Assembly: GCF_001466665.1 (NCBI RefSeq)
Contig: NZ_KQ758903.1
Location: 555,684 to 619,683 of the forward strand
Source: Dehalogenimonas alkenigignens
GTDB taxonomy: Bacteria > Chloroflexota > Dehalococcoidia > Dehalococcoidales > Dehalococcoidaceae
Direction of reading: 5' to 3'
Length of the DNA: 64,000 nt
A program made the position numbers and the translations under genes. Of this stretch, positions 9,178-16,785 are shown piece by piece; the stretch's first letter is position 1, and every line of letters begins with the position of its first letter. The notes beneath the pieces were generated by a model. It searched no databases. It worked only from the letters and a program-made list of their open reading frames with translations, and was not told where the DNA came from.

Positions 9178-9654
9178 ATGAAAATTCGTACCGGTCTGGG
9201 TTATGACGTCCACCGGCTGGCGCCCGGCCAAAGGCTTGTCCTGGGCGGCGTGGAGATTCCCTGGAGCCACGGCCTGATCGGCTGGAGCGACGCGGATGTC
9301 CTGCTCCACGCTGTCATGGACGCGCTCCTGGGCGCCGCCGGCCTGGGCGACATCGGCGCCCATTTCCCCCCCGGCGACCCCCAGTATAAAGGCATCTCCT
9401 CCCTGAAACTGCTGGAGCGAGTCGGCGGTATGCTCACGAATTACGGCTGGAAGGTAGGCAATATCGACGTCACCGTGGTCGCCGAGCAGCCCAAGCTTCG
9501 CGACCATGTACCGGCCATGTGTCACAATATCGCCAAAACCCTGGGTGTCGATCCGACCGATGTGAACATCAAGGCCTCCACCTCCGAGGAGTTGGGCTTC
9601 ATCGGCCGGGAAGAAGGCATGGCCGCCTGGGCATCGGCGCTGATCGAAAAATAG
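9178..9654 (+). CDS. ispF: 2-C-methyl-D-erythritol 2,4-cyclodiphosphate synthase
   Basis: Fifth step of the MEP pathway, a zinc enzyme forming MEcPP. The N-terminus RTGLGYDVHRL carries metal ligands Asp and His (DVH); SHGLIGWSDADVLLHAVMDALLGAAGLGDIG and the C-terminal KASTSEELGFIGREEGMAAWA are family signatures. 158 residues, full length. It starts one base after the ispD stop, so translation is probably coupled. Confidence 0.95.
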   Translation: MKIRTGLGYDVHRLAPGQRLVLGGVEIPWSHGLIGWSDADVLLHAVMDALLGAAGLGDIGAHFPPGDPQYKGISSLKLLERVGGMLTNYGWKVGNIDVTVVAEQPKLRDHVPAMCHNIAKTLGVDPTDVNIKASTSEELGFIGREEGMAAWASALIEK

Positions 9655-9680
9655 GCTTCGCCACAACCCCGTGGCCGTGA

Positions 9681-9686
9681 TATACT
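9681..9686 (+). promoter_or_regulatory. -10 box placed for leaderless cysS transcript
   Basis: TATACT ends 7 bases before the cysS ATG (9694), with no Shine-Dalgarno site between. The spacing is the same as at ispD. Confidence 0.35.
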
Positions 9687-9693
9687 CGCCGCT

Positions 9694-11130
9694 ATGAAAA
9701 TCTCGAACACTCTCACCGGTCGCAAGGAAGAATTCATTCCCGAGGGCGACCCGGTCAAGATGTATGTCTGCGGCATCACGCCGCAGTCCGCGGCCCATAT
9801 CGGGCACGCCATGAGCTACATCAACTTCGACGTCATCCGGCGCTATTTGCTGTACCGCGACTACCGGGTAAAGTACGTTCAGAATTTCACCGATGTCGAT
9901 GACAAAATCATCGCCAGGGCCGCGCCCCTGGGCATCACCCCGCTGGAACTGGCCGACCGCAACATCGCCGATTTCCAGGCCGATATGGCCGCCCTGAATA
10001 TCATGCCCGCTGACGCTTACCCCAGAGTGACGCGTGAGATCCCGTCAATCATCGAACTGGTACAGGGCCTGGTTAACAAAGGATTTGCCTACGAGGCCAA
10101 AGGCTCGGTCTATTTCCGGGTAACCAAACTCGACGATTACGGCAAGCTTTCGCACCGCACCCTGGACCAGATGCAGGCCGGCGCCCGGATCGAGGTCGGG
10201 GAGGATAAAGAACACCCCATGGACTTCGTGCTGTGGAAGGCGGCTAAGCCCGGCGAGCCGTCCTGGGATTCGCCCTGGGGCAAGGGGCGGCCAGGCTGGC
10301 ATATCGAGTGCTCGGCCATGAGCCGCAAGTACCTCGGCGAGACGATAGACATCCACGGCGGCGGCGCCGACCTGATTTTCCCCCACCACGAGAACGAGAT
10401 CGCCCAGTCTGAGAGTGTCACCGGCAAGAAGCCCTTCGTCCGCTACTGGCTGCACAACGGCCTGCTGCAGCTCGGCGGCGAGAAAATGAGCAAGTCCGTC
10501 GGCAACTTGATTACCATCAAAGATTTCCTGTCCAGGAACTCAGCCGATGCCCTGCGCATTTTTGTCTTGAGCTCGCATTACCGCAGCCCGCTGACCTTTT
10601 CGGCGGAGGTTATCGACGGCGCGGAGAAAGGCGCTCAGCGGCTGGCCCAGGCGCTCCAGGCGGCGGGCGGCGGCAAGGTTGCCGCATTTGACGGCGAGGC
10701 TTATCGCCAGCGCTTCGTCGAGGCCATGGACGATGACTTCAACACGCCGCGGGCTCTGGCGGCGCTGTTCGATTTAGCCCGCGACCTGAACCGCATCGAC
10801 GCCGAGGGTGGCGACGCCTCGGCAGCCAAAACGCTGCTCCGGGAACTGGCGGATGTCCTCGGCCTGAGGTTAATGGCGGCCAAAACCGCCGCGGATGGTG
10901 GGAAAATCGCCGAGGCCGGCGCCGAGATTTTCCGGGAACTTGGCCGCGATGTCCCGGACTGGAGCGGCGACGCCGGAAAGGCCATGGCGGATGTCATCAC
11001 CCTGCGGGCTGAGCTGCGCAAAGTCAAAGATTTCGCTAAAGCCGACATCCTCCGTGGTAAACTGGAGAGCATCGGCGTCAGCTTGAAGGACACGCCCTCA
11101 GGAACTACCTGGGAGTACAAGCCAAAATAA
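9694..11130 (+). CDS. cysS: Cysteinyl-tRNA synthetase
   Basis: Charges tRNA-Cys. 478 residues. A zinc-site cysteine lies in [19 protein letters not shown], which also holds the class I HIGH motif. Further zinc ligands are in [15 protein letters not shown] and the [10 protein letters not shown] segment, and the KMSKS loop is KMSKSVGN. The C-terminal DALR-like anticodon domain ends with the usual [10 protein letters not shown] motif. It is downstream of ispDF, an arrangement also seen in other bacteria, but probably has its own promoter. Confidence 0.95.
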   Translation: MKISNTLTGRKEEFIPEGDPVKMYVCGITPQSAAHIGHAMSYINFDVIRRYLLYRDYRVKYVQNFTDVDDKIIARAAPLGITPLELADRNIADFQADMAALNIMPADAYPRVTREIPSIIELVQGLVNKGFAYEAKGSVYFRVTKLDDYGKLSHRTLDQMQAGARIEVGEDKEHPMDFVLWKAAKPGEPSWDSPWGKGRPGWHIECSAMSRKYLGETIDIHGGGADLIFPHHENEIAQSESVTGKKPFVRYWLHNGLLQLGGEKMSKSVGNLITIKDFLSRNSADALRIFVLSSHYRSPLTFSAEVIDGAEKGAQRLAQALQAAGGGKVAAFDGEAYRQRFVEAMDDDFNTPRALAALFDLARDLNRIDAEGGDASAAKTLLRELADVLGLRLMAAKTAADGGKIAEAGAEIFRELGRDVPDWSGDAGKAMADVITLRAELRKVKDFAKADILRGKLESIGVSLKDTPSGTTWEYKPK

Positions 11131-11137
11131 TCTTGTC

Positions 11138-11157
11138 ATTCCCGCGCAGGCGGGAAT
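11138..11157. repeat. REP-like hairpin ATTCCCGC...GCGGGAAT
   Basis: An 8-bp perfect inverted repeat around GCAG, just after cysS. This CCCGCGCAGGCGGG hairpin type is a common dispersed bacterial repeat; a second copy was not found in the window. Confidence 0.4.
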
Positions 11158-11247
11158 CGACCGGGCGGATTGGTTGGACCCCGCGGGGGCGATCCCCAGG
11201 TTGAAGGACGTCGCCCGCCGATTTTGTCCGGGCAAAAGGCTCTGATC

Positions 11248-11300
11248 TTGACATTTTTCCCTCCCCGTCGTACTATTTCGGTAGTTGGCGAAATACCGAA
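11248..11300 (+). promoter_or_regulatory. Promoter and operator of the SdpR-like/SdpI-like pair
   Basis: TTGACA (11248-11253), a 17-base spacer and TACTAT (11271-11276). Directly after the -10 is the inverted repeat TTCGGTA (11277-11283) and TACCGAA (11294-11300), which would cover the transcription start. This is a typical place for an ArsR-type autorepressor site. Confidence 0.65.
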
Positions 11301-11305
11301 CTGAT

Positions 11306-11602
11306 ATGAGTGAAAGCGTTTATAAAGCCCTGGCCGACGCTACCCGGCGGAGAATTTTAAAACTGCTGGGCGAGCGGCCGATGACCGCCGGCGAGATCGC
11401 CGAGAAATTTAGCCTGGCAAAATCCACCCTTTCCGGGCATTTCATGGTTCTCAAAAATGCTGACCTGATCCAGGAAGAGCGCCGCGGCGCCACAATAGTT
11501 TATTCGCTGAACCTTTCAGTCGTTGACGAGACCATGGCGGCGCTGATGGATCTGTTCAAGGTCGGCAAGTCTTCTTCGATGGAGGAACCCGAGCTGTCAT
11601 GA
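11306..11602 (+). CDS. ArsR-family (SdpR-type) autorepressor
   Basis: 98-residue winged-helix protein starting MSESVYKALADATRRRILKLL, with the recognition helix region FSLAKSTLSGHFMVLKNADLI and a C-terminal dimerisation helix. It lacks the metal-binding CVC motif of ArsR/SmtB, which fits the SdpR subgroup. The ATG at 11306 fits the family start; a TTG at 11285 lies inside the operator. It overlaps the SdpI-like gene by 4 bases, the same pairing as Bacillus sdpRI, so it probably represses its own operon until the membrane partner signals. Confidence 0.8.
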   Translation: MSESVYKALADATRRRILKLLGERPMTAGEIAEKFSLAKSTLSGHFMVLKNADLIQEERRGATIVYSLNLSVVDETMAALMDLFKVGKSSSMEEPELS

Positions 11603-12273
11603 AGATAACCTGGCGCAGCGAAGCGCTTAACCTGATACTGTTGGCCGCCATGTTCATTATTTCGGCGGCGAGCTGGTCATCAGCCCCGGAACGCATTCCG
11701 GTTCACTGGGATATCACCGGCCAGCCGGACCGCTTCGGCGGCAAATTCGAAGGTCTGTTCTTCCTGCCGCTGATGGCCGCCGGAATCTACCTGCTGCTCC
11801 TTTATCTGCCCCGCCTTGATCCCAAACGCGTCAACTACGAGAAGTTCGGCGGCGTTTACCGCATCATTCGGACGCTCCTGGTGGTCTTCATGTTCGGCCT
11901 CCACGGCGTTATCGTAGCTTCGGCGGTACATGAGGTACCGATCGATGTCGGCACAGCGGTCATGGTCATGGTCGGCTTGATGCTGGCGGTGCTCGGCAAT
12001 TACTTCGGCAAGTTGAAGCCAACCTGGTTCGTCGGCATCCGCACCCCGTGGACGCTGACTTCAGAACTGTCCTGGGTTAAAACCCACCGGCTGGGCGGCA
12101 GAGTCTTTGTTGTCTTCGGCTTGCTCATGGCCCTGGCCGGCATCGTCGGCGAGCCGTGGCTGTTTATCGGCGTGATGGGCGCCTTCATGGCTTCCATCGT
12201 CTTTCTGATGATCTATTCTTACACCGTCTGGAAGGCGGATCCGGACCGCGGCAACGGTCCCGGAAAACAATAG
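11599..12273 (+). CDS. SdpI/DUF1648 family membrane protein
   Basis: 224 residues with six or more hydrophobic segments. The opening contains PERIPVHWDITGQPDRFG, the DUF1648 signature, and NYFGKLKPTWFVGIRTPWTL is the SdpI family motif before a second membrane block. In Bacillus, SdpI is both the immunity protein for the SdpC toxin and the sensor that sequesters SdpR. No toxin gene is visible here, so a broader envelope-stress role is possible. Translationally coupled to the regulator. Confidence 0.8.
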   Translation: MKITWRSEALNLILLAAMFIISAASWSSAPERIPVHWDITGQPDRFGGKFEGLFFLPLMAAGIYLLLLYLPRLDPKRVNYEKFGGVYRIIRTLLVVFMFGLHGVIVASAVHEVPIDVGTAVMVMVGLMLAVLGNYFGKLKPTWFVGIRTPWTLTSELSWVKTHRLGGRVFVVFGLLMALAGIVGEPWLFIGVMGAFMASIVFLMIYSYTVWKADPDRGNGPGKQ

Positions 12274-12282
12274 GAGAGGCCT

Positions 12283-12501
12283 GTGAAAACTCTGGGCTTT
12301 GTGCTGTTCGGCGTTGCGCTGGTGGCCATGGTCGGCGTTTTTATCTGGACCCTGGCCGCGGATGCCGGTGAAATCCCCGGGGTGGCCTGGGTCATCGGCG
12401 GTTCGCTGGGCGCCGGCACCATCCTCCTCCTGGCCGCGGCCATCCGCGACCGTCTGAAAGCTAAAAAGGATGAACAATACTTAAAAGGAGTGGACAATTG
12501 A
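12283..12501 (+). CDS. Small two-segment membrane protein
   Basis: 72 residues with two hydrophobic stretches (about residues 5-25 and 34-54) and a charged C-terminus. GTG start preceded by AGGAG. It lies between the SdpI-like gene and the UPF0145 gene and overlaps the latter by 4 bases (TTGA). No family recognised. Confidence 0.6.
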   Translation: MKTLGFVLFGVALVAMVGVFIWTLAADAGEIPGVAWVIGGSLGAGTILLLAAAIRDRLKAKKDEQYLKGVDN

Positions 12502-12812
12502 TCGTCGTAACCTCGCCATCCATCCCCGGTAAAACCATCGTCAAGACCATCGGCCTGGTCAGAGGTTCCACCATCCGCGCCAAGCACATCGGCAAGGACA
12601 TTATGGCCGGTTTCCGCGGCATGGTCGGCGGAGAAATCAACGAATACACTCAGATGATGGCCGAATCCCGCGAAGAAGCGCTGAAGCGCATGATCGCCGA
12701 CGCCGAAAAAAAAGGCGCCAACGCCGTTATCAGCATGAACTTCGGCACTTCGATGGTCATGACTTCGGCCGCCGAATGCATTGCCTACGGCACCGGCGTC
12801 GTCGTCGAGTAA
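12498..12812 (+). CDS. UPF0145/YbjQ family protein
   Basis: 104 residues matching the YbjQ family: VVTSPSIPGKTIVKTIGLVRGST near the start, FRGMVGGEINEYTQMMAESREEAL in the middle and GANAVISMNFGTS near the end. The family forms small pentameric or decameric proteins of unknown function. TTG start overlapping the previous stop, with an AAAAGGAG site upstream. Last gene of the sdpR-like operon. Confidence 0.8.
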   Translation: MIVVTSPSIPGKTIVKTIGLVRGSTIRAKHIGKDIMAGFRGMVGGEINEYTQMMAESREEALKRMIADAEKKGANAVISMNFGTSMVMTSAAECIAYGTGVVVE

Positions 12813-12846
12813 GCTCAACACCTGGATAGGGACAGCTTCCCTGCCC

Positions 12847-12875
12847 TTGCACGGCCGCTTGCGGATTGGTATAAT
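12847..12875 (+). promoter_or_regulatory. Promoter of the rplU-rpmA-rpmE operon
   Basis: TTGCAC (12847-12852), a 17-base spacer and a perfect TATAAT (12870-12875). The predicted transcript begins about 20 bases before the rplU start. Confidence 0.65.
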
Positions 12876-12904
12876 GGCAAGTTGTTTTTATCTGGAGGTG
12901 CGCC

Positions 12905-13222
12905 ATTTACGCTATAGTTGAATCCGGCGGCAAGCAGTATAAGGTAACCGAGGGTCAGACCCTCGATGTTGATCATTTGAACGTGGAAGACGGATCCACC
13001 GTTGAACTGGATCGCGTCCTGTTCTTCTCTGACGGGCAGAATGACGTGATCGGCAAACCGGTAGTTGAAGGCGCCAAGGTTGTCGCCAAAGCTGAAGGCT
13101 CCGGCATGGGCGAAAAAGTCCGCGGCCTGCGCTTCAAGGCCAAGAGCCGCGCCCACACCCGCGTCGGCGGCCGCGCCGTGTTCACCCGCCTGAAGATCGA
13201 AAGCATCGTTGCCCCCAAGTAA
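12905..13222 (+). CDS. rplU: Ribosomal protein L21, apparent AUU start
   Basis: L21 of the 50S subunit, binding 23S rRNA near L20. Read from 12905 it gives (M)YAIVESGGKQYKVTEGQTLDVDHL, the full conserved N-terminus, and ends with the RAHTRVGGRAVFTRLKIESI core; 105 residues, normal length. The codon at the start position is ATT. A GGAGG site (12894-12898) lies 6 bases upstream. Upstream in frame there is a TAA at 12872-12874 with no ATG, GTG or TTG after it, and the GTG at 12898 is out of frame. The next in-frame ATG (12977) would delete the first 24 conserved residues. Confidence 0.9.
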   Translation: MYAIVESGGKQYKVTEGQTLDVDHLNVEDGSTVELDRVLFFSDGQNDVIGKPVVEGAKVVAKAEGSGMGEKVRGLRFKAKSRAHTRVGGRAVFTRLKIESIVAPK

Positions 13223-13239
13223 CATAGGAGATTTGAAAA

Positions 13240-13494
13240 ATGGCTCATAAGAAAGGCGGCGGTTCAAGCCGCAACGGACGAGATTCCAAACCCAAGATGC
13301 TGGGCGTCAAGCGCTACGGCGGCGAGCGGGTGTTGGCCGGCACCATCCTGGTGCGCCAGCGCGGCACGCCCATCAAAGCCGGCGAGAACGTCGGCATCGG
13401 CCGGGACCACACCCTTTTCGCCCTGGCTGACGGCATCGTGGAGTTCGCCCCCACGGCCAACAAACGCAAGATGGCCAGCGTCAAGACTGTCTAG
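13240..13494 (+). CDS. rpmA: Ribosomal protein L27
   Basis: 84 residues. [36 protein letters not shown] is the canonical L27 N-terminus, whose tail reaches the peptidyl transferase centre; there is no N-terminal cleavage extension of the Firmicutes type. A TAGGAG site precedes the start 17 bases after rplU. Co-transcribed with rplU and rpmE. Confidence 0.97.
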   Translation: MAHKKGGGSSRNGRDSKPKMLGVKRYGGERVLAGTILVRQRGTPIKAGENVGIGRDHTLFALADGIVEFAPTANKRKMASVKTV

Positions 13495-13502
13495 GAGTGA
13501 CC

Positions 13503-13712
13503 ATGAAAGAGAAACTGCACCCCAAGTTTTTCCCTGAATCCAAGGTGACCTGCTCCTGCGGCAACACCTTCCTGCTGGGCTCGACCAAACCGGAGATCAA
13601 AGTGGAGCTTTGCAACAAGTGCCACCCGTTCTACACCGGCGAGAAGCGCATGGTGGACACCGCCGGCCGCGTCGACCGCTTCAAGCAGCGCTACGGCCTC
13701 AAGGATAAGTAA
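13503..13712 (+). CDS. rpmE: Ribosomal protein L31, zinc-binding type
   Basis: 69 residues starting MKEKLHPKFFPESKVTCSCGNTF, with CSC and CNKC cysteine pairs, so it is the zinc-containing (C+) form. It ends with the RVDRFKQRYG motif. The ATG at 13503 is preferred over a GTG at 13497 because GGAG lies at the right distance. Last gene of the operon, followed by a terminator. Confidence 0.95.
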   Translation: MKEKLHPKFFPESKVTCSCGNTFLLGSTKPEIKVELCNKCHPFYTGEKRMVDTAGRVDRFKQRYGLKDK

Positions 13713-13730
13713 ACTGCTTTTGTCGATTCA

Positions 13731-13760
13731 AAAGGGGCGGCTATAAACCGCCCCTTTTTT
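13731..13760 (+). terminator. Terminator of the rplU-rpmA-rpmE operon
   Basis: A 10-bp perfect stem (AAAGGGGCGG with CCGCCCCTTT) around a 7-base loop, followed by TTT. Confidence 0.85.
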
Positions 13761-13793
13761 GTTAGATCGGGTTTTGTGGAGTAAGATTCCGGC

Positions 13794-14756
13794 ATGAGGC
13801 AAAAATTCTACTACGGCGGCCAGGCGATCATCGAGGGCGTCATGATCCGCGGCCAGAAGTCGCTGGTGACTGCCGTCCGCCGCCCCAAGGGAGAAATCCT
13901 GGTTGAAGCCAGGCCGCTGCCGAAGATTTACACCGGCAGGCTGCGCCAGCTGCCCTTTTTCCGCGGCGTTATCGTCCTTCTGGAGGCGATGCTGCTCGGC
14001 GTCCAGGCGCTGATGCGCTCGGCTGACGTCGCCCTGGAGGAAGAGACCGAGGAGGTTTCGCCCTGGGTGATGTGGGGCATGGTCGGCTTCTCGCTGGCCC
14101 TGTCGGTGGCCATCTTTTTCCTGACGCCGTTATTTTTAGCCAGCCTCCTCGGCGATCTGCTCGGCTCGGGATTCTTGTTCGCGCTGATTGAGGGACTGAT
14201 CCGCCTGGCGCTGTTCATCGCTTACCTGGCCGCCATCGGCCGCATGCCTGATATCCGGCGCGTCTTTGCCTACCACGGCGCCGAGCACCAGACGATCAAC
14301 GCTTATGAGCACGGGGTGAAGCTGGAGCCCCTGGCTGTCCGCGAGTTCTCCACCGCTCACACCCGCTGCGGCACGGCTTTTCTGCTGGCGGTGATGGTAA
14401 TCGCCATCCTGATCTTCAGCCTGCTGGGCAAGCCGGCGCTGTGGCTGATGGTGGCCTCTCGCATCCTGCTGCTGCCGGCTATCGCCGGGCTGTCATATGA
14501 ATTCACCCGCTACGCCGCCGGCCACGGCGGAAACGCCCTGGTCCAGGCACTGGCCAAGCCGGGCTTGTGGCTTCAGGCGATGACCACTCGCCAGCCGGAA
14601 CTGGCCCAGATTGAGGTCGGCATCGCCGCTTTAAAGAAGGCGCTGGTCGACGACCATCCGGAGCTGGAGGCCGAGCTGTACCCTGCGCCGGCGACGGTCC
14701 CCGTCGAAGTCCCGGCCGAACCGGCGCCCGCCGCCGGGCCTGAAGCCCTGACCTAG
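13794..14756 (+). CDS. DUF1385 family membrane protein
   Basis: 320 residues. The opening YYGGQAIIEGVMIRGQKSLVTAVRRP is the DUF1385 signature. Several membrane segments follow (about residues 95-125, 130-150 and 190-235), with the conserved YHGAEHQTINAYEHG motif between them. The tail is rich in Pro, Ala and Glu. The family often sits beside rpmE and prfA, as here. Function is not established. A TAAGAT box ends 6 bases before the ATG and no Shine-Dalgarno site is present. Confidence 0.85.
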   Translation: MRQKFYYGGQAIIEGVMIRGQKSLVTAVRRPKGEILVEARPLPKIYTGRLRQLPFFRGVIVLLEAMLLGVQALMRSADVALEEETEEVSPWVMWGMVGFSLALSVAIFFLTPLFLASLLGDLLGSGFLFALIEGLIRLALFIAYLAAIGRMPDIRRVFAYHGAEHQTINAYEHGVKLEPLAVREFSTAHTRCGTAFLLAVMVIAILIFSLLGKPALWLMVASRILLLPAIAGLSYEFTRYAAGHGGNALVQALAKPGLWLQAMTTRQPELAQIEVGIAALKKALVDDHPELEAELYPAPATVPVEVPAEPAPAAGPEALT

Positions 14757-14841
14757 CCTGCGCCGCCTTACTTCGCCCTCGATGAGGGGCGATTGACCTC
14801 CGTTTTCACACCCGATTCACAGTCGTCGCGCCTCAGAAACG

Positions 14842-14878
14842 AACTCGGCCTTGCCGCCCGTGGCAAGGCCGAGTTTTT
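14842..14878 (+). terminator. Strong terminator between the DUF1385 gene and hisI
   Basis: A 14-bp perfect stem (14842-14855 with 14862-14875) around a 6-base loop, then TTT. It lies between convergent genes and may serve both. Confidence 0.85.
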
Positions 14879-14898
14879 GATTTTCGGGGGATTTCGGT

Positions 14899-15249
14899 TT
14901 AGCCCTGCGTCTGCGACACGCACTCCATGGTCAACGGCTCATAGAAGCAGCTGACCTCGCCGGTGTGGCAGGTCGGGCCCATCGGCTCGGCCTTGACCAG
15001 GATGGCGTCGTTATCGCAGTCCAGCCACACTTCCTTGACCATGAGCTTGTTGCCTGACGTGGCGCCTTTGTTCCAGAGTTCCTGTCGGCTGCGGCTGTAG
15101 AACCAGACGCTGCCCGTCTCCAGGGTCAGCCTGGCGGACTCCTTGTTCATATAACCCAGCATCAGCACCTGGCCGGTTTTGGCGTCCTGCACGATGGCCG
15201 CCACCAGCCCCTTGTCATCCAGTTTAAGACCCTTGCCCTTGATTGCCAT
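14899..15249 (-). CDS. hisI: Phosphoribosyl-AMP cyclohydrolase
   Basis: Third step of histidine synthesis, a Zn/Mg enzyme that opens the adenine ring of PR-AMP. 116 residues. VAAIVQDAKTGQVLMLGYMNKESARLTLETG, the WFYSRSRQELWNKGATSGN motif and the DCDNDAILV metal-site region followed by CHTG are family hallmarks. The ATG at 15249 sits behind AAGGAG at the right distance; the GTG at 15255 is too close to it. Standalone hisI without a fused hisE. It lies downstream of hisA on the same strand. Confidence 0.95.
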   Translation of the reverse strand: MAIKGKGLKLDDKGLVAAIVQDAKTGQVLMLGYMNKESARLTLETGSVWFYSRSRQELWNKGATSGNKLMVKEVWLDCDNDAILVKAEPMGPTCHTGEVSCFYEPLTMECVSQTQG

Positions 15250-15319
15250 GAACACTCCTTCTTTTTTTAGCTATCTTTGGTTCGTTTCGGTAGTTTGTTG
15301 GCCGACCTGGGGCGCCGAT

Positions 15320-16033
15320 TCAGGCGGCGGCGTAGAGGGCTTGCCGCAGGTTGATGGTCCCGGCATAGAGCGACTTGCCCAGGATGGCGCCCGAAGCCCC
15401 GATAAGCTTTAAAATCTTCAGGTGGCTGATTGAGGCGATGCCGCCGGAGGCGATCACCGGTATCCGGAGGGCATCGATTAGGTCATACAGGGCGGTAAAG
15501 TTTGGCTCGGTCAGCATGCCGTCACGGGAGATGTCGGTGAAAACGAAGCGGCGGACCCCCAGGGCTATCATCTGCCGGGCGAACTGCAGTACCGGCAAGC
15601 CGGTGTCTTCCTGCCAGCCCTTGACCGCCATCTTGCCGTCCCGGGCGTCCAGGCTGACGATGACGGACTCGGCGTATTTGGCGCAGGCTTCCTTAACCAG
15701 CGCCGGATTTTCCACCGCCGCGGTGCCGATGATGACCCGGTCGATGCCGGCTGAAAGCAGCTTTTTGATGCGTTCGAGATCCCGGATGCCGCCGCCGAGC
15801 TGTACCGGTACTGACACGGCGGTGACGATCTGGGAAATGACGTCCAGGTTGACCATGTCACCGGAAGCCGCGCCGTCCAGGTCGACGATGTGCAGCCGCG
15901 GTGCGCCCATGGACTGCCACTTCAATGCCATTTCAACAGGGTTGTCGGAATAGACGGTTTCGCGACTGTAGTCGCCCTGGACCAGCCGCACGCAGCGGCC
16001 GCCGCGGATATCTATGGCGGGGATAATATCGAT
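15320..16033 (-). CDS. hisA: HisA isomerase, apparent AUC start
   Basis: ProFAR isomerase, fourth step of histidine synthesis, a TIM barrel. Read from 16033 it gives (M)DIIPAIDIRGGRCVRLVQGD, placing the catalytic Asp at residue 8 as in the family; the second catalytic Asp lies in VFTDISRDG, and phosphate loops LGGGIRD and ASGGIAS are present. 237 residues, normal length. The start codon is ATC, with GGAG 7 bases upstream. A TGA lies six codons further up with no ATG, GTG or TTG after it. A GTG at 15991 would remove Asp8. TATAAT at 16071-16076 gives a short leader. Confidence 0.9.
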   Translation of the reverse strand: MDIIPAIDIRGGRCVRLVQGDYSRETVYSDNPVEMALKWQSMGAPRLHIVDLDGAASGDMVNLDVISQIVTAVSVPVQLGGGIRDLERIKKLLSAGIDRVIIGTAAVENPALVKEACAKYAESVIVSLDARDGKMAVKGWQEDTGLPVLQFARQMIALGVRRFVFTDISRDGMLTEPNFTALYDLIDALRIPVIASGGIASISHLKILKLIGASGAILGKSLYAGTINLRQALYAAA

Positions 16034-16070
16034 GGTATTTCTCCGTTTAAGTCAGCAGAAGATGCGCAGC

Positions 16071-16076
16071 ATTATA
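16071..16076 (-). promoter_or_regulatory. -10 box of hisA
   Basis: TATAAT read on the minus strand, about 38 bases ahead of the hisA start and just past the MarR gene stop. No convincing -35. Confidence 0.4.
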
Positions 16077-16079
16077 TCA

Positions 16080-16544
16080 TTATGAATGGGATTTCAGCAC
16101 TTGTTGCGCTGAATCGGACAACTTATCGATGATCAAGCTTAATTGAAACAGGTCGTCCGGTGATAACACCTTAAACGCTTGGCTCACTGCTGCTGTTTTG
16201 GCTCTCCCAAGTTCCCAGATCGCGATCCCTTCGTCAGTTATTTCCACGCGTATCATGTTGCGTTTCTCCAGGTCTTTAACCAGTTTAACCAAACCCCGCC
16301 CCTCCAGCCGTTTCAAGTTGACCGACACCGTATGCGGTTCACGTCTATAAACCCTGGAAATCATCGCCGGCGTAACGGGTCCTTCTATTTTCTTCAAAAT
16401 ATTCAAAATGCCGAGCTGCTCGGGCTTGATTCCCAGTTCCCTTAAATCACGTGCGAACACCTTATATAGAAGATTCCGCGTCCTCATGAAACGCGCCCAG
16501 ATATCCAGCGTCGGGTCGGTGTAAGAAATGACTTTTTGCGGCAT
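16080..16544 (-). CDS. MarR-family regulator, probably of rdhA1
   Basis: 154 residues of the MarR winged-helix type: an N-terminal dimerisation helix, the LGILNILKKIEGPVTPAMISRVYRREPHTVSVNLKRLEGRGLVKLV DNA-binding region in which the recognition helix is RREPHTVSVNLKRLE, a basic wing (DLEKRNMIRVEITDEG) and a C-terminal dimer helix. MarR proteins of this kind are known regulators beside rdh genes in Dehalococcoides. It is divergent from the rdhA1 operon, with the palindromes at 16714-16745 between them, which fits a role as its regulator. Confidence 0.8.
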   Translation of the reverse strand: MPQKVISYTDPTLDIWARFMRTRNLLYKVFARDLRELGIKPEQLGILNILKKIEGPVTPAMISRVYRREPHTVSVNLKRLEGRGLVKLVKDLEKRNMIRVEITDEGIAIWELGRAKTAAVSQAFKVLSPDDLFQLSLIIDKLSDSAQQVLKSHS

Positions 16545-16713
16545 TATTTTTTCCAGAATTTCCGAATTGCCGAACAGATTCTAATAGACCAGAAGAGATA
16601 TCACAAATGATAAGGACAGATAAACGACGAGCAAACTTGTCAACCGGAGCTATTAAACCACTTTAATTGTCTTGTAATGAAAGTATCACTAAAAATACGT
16701 CATTTGGCGGATG

Positions 16714-16745
16714 TTCTATGTAGAATATTGGGTTATCATATGATA
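16714..16745 (+). promoter_or_regulatory. Two palindromes in the rdhA1-marR intergenic region
   Basis: TTCTA-TG-TAGAA (16714-16725) and the perfect 12-mer TATCATATGATA (16734-16745), about one helical turn apart and 40-70 bases ahead of the small ORF before rdhA1. Symmetric sites of this size suit a MarR dimer. No promoter boxes could be assigned with confidence; TATGAT inside the second palindrome could be a -10. The rest of the 240-base gap is AT-rich without other recognisable signals. Confidence 0.45.
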
Positions 16746-16785
16746 CTGAAAAGTGAAGAATAGGTTATGACACAGGAGATACAGG

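Noticed and set aside
12977-13222. rplU starting at the ATG at 12977
   Set aside because: It would remove the first 24 conserved residues of L21 and has no ribosome site at the right distance.
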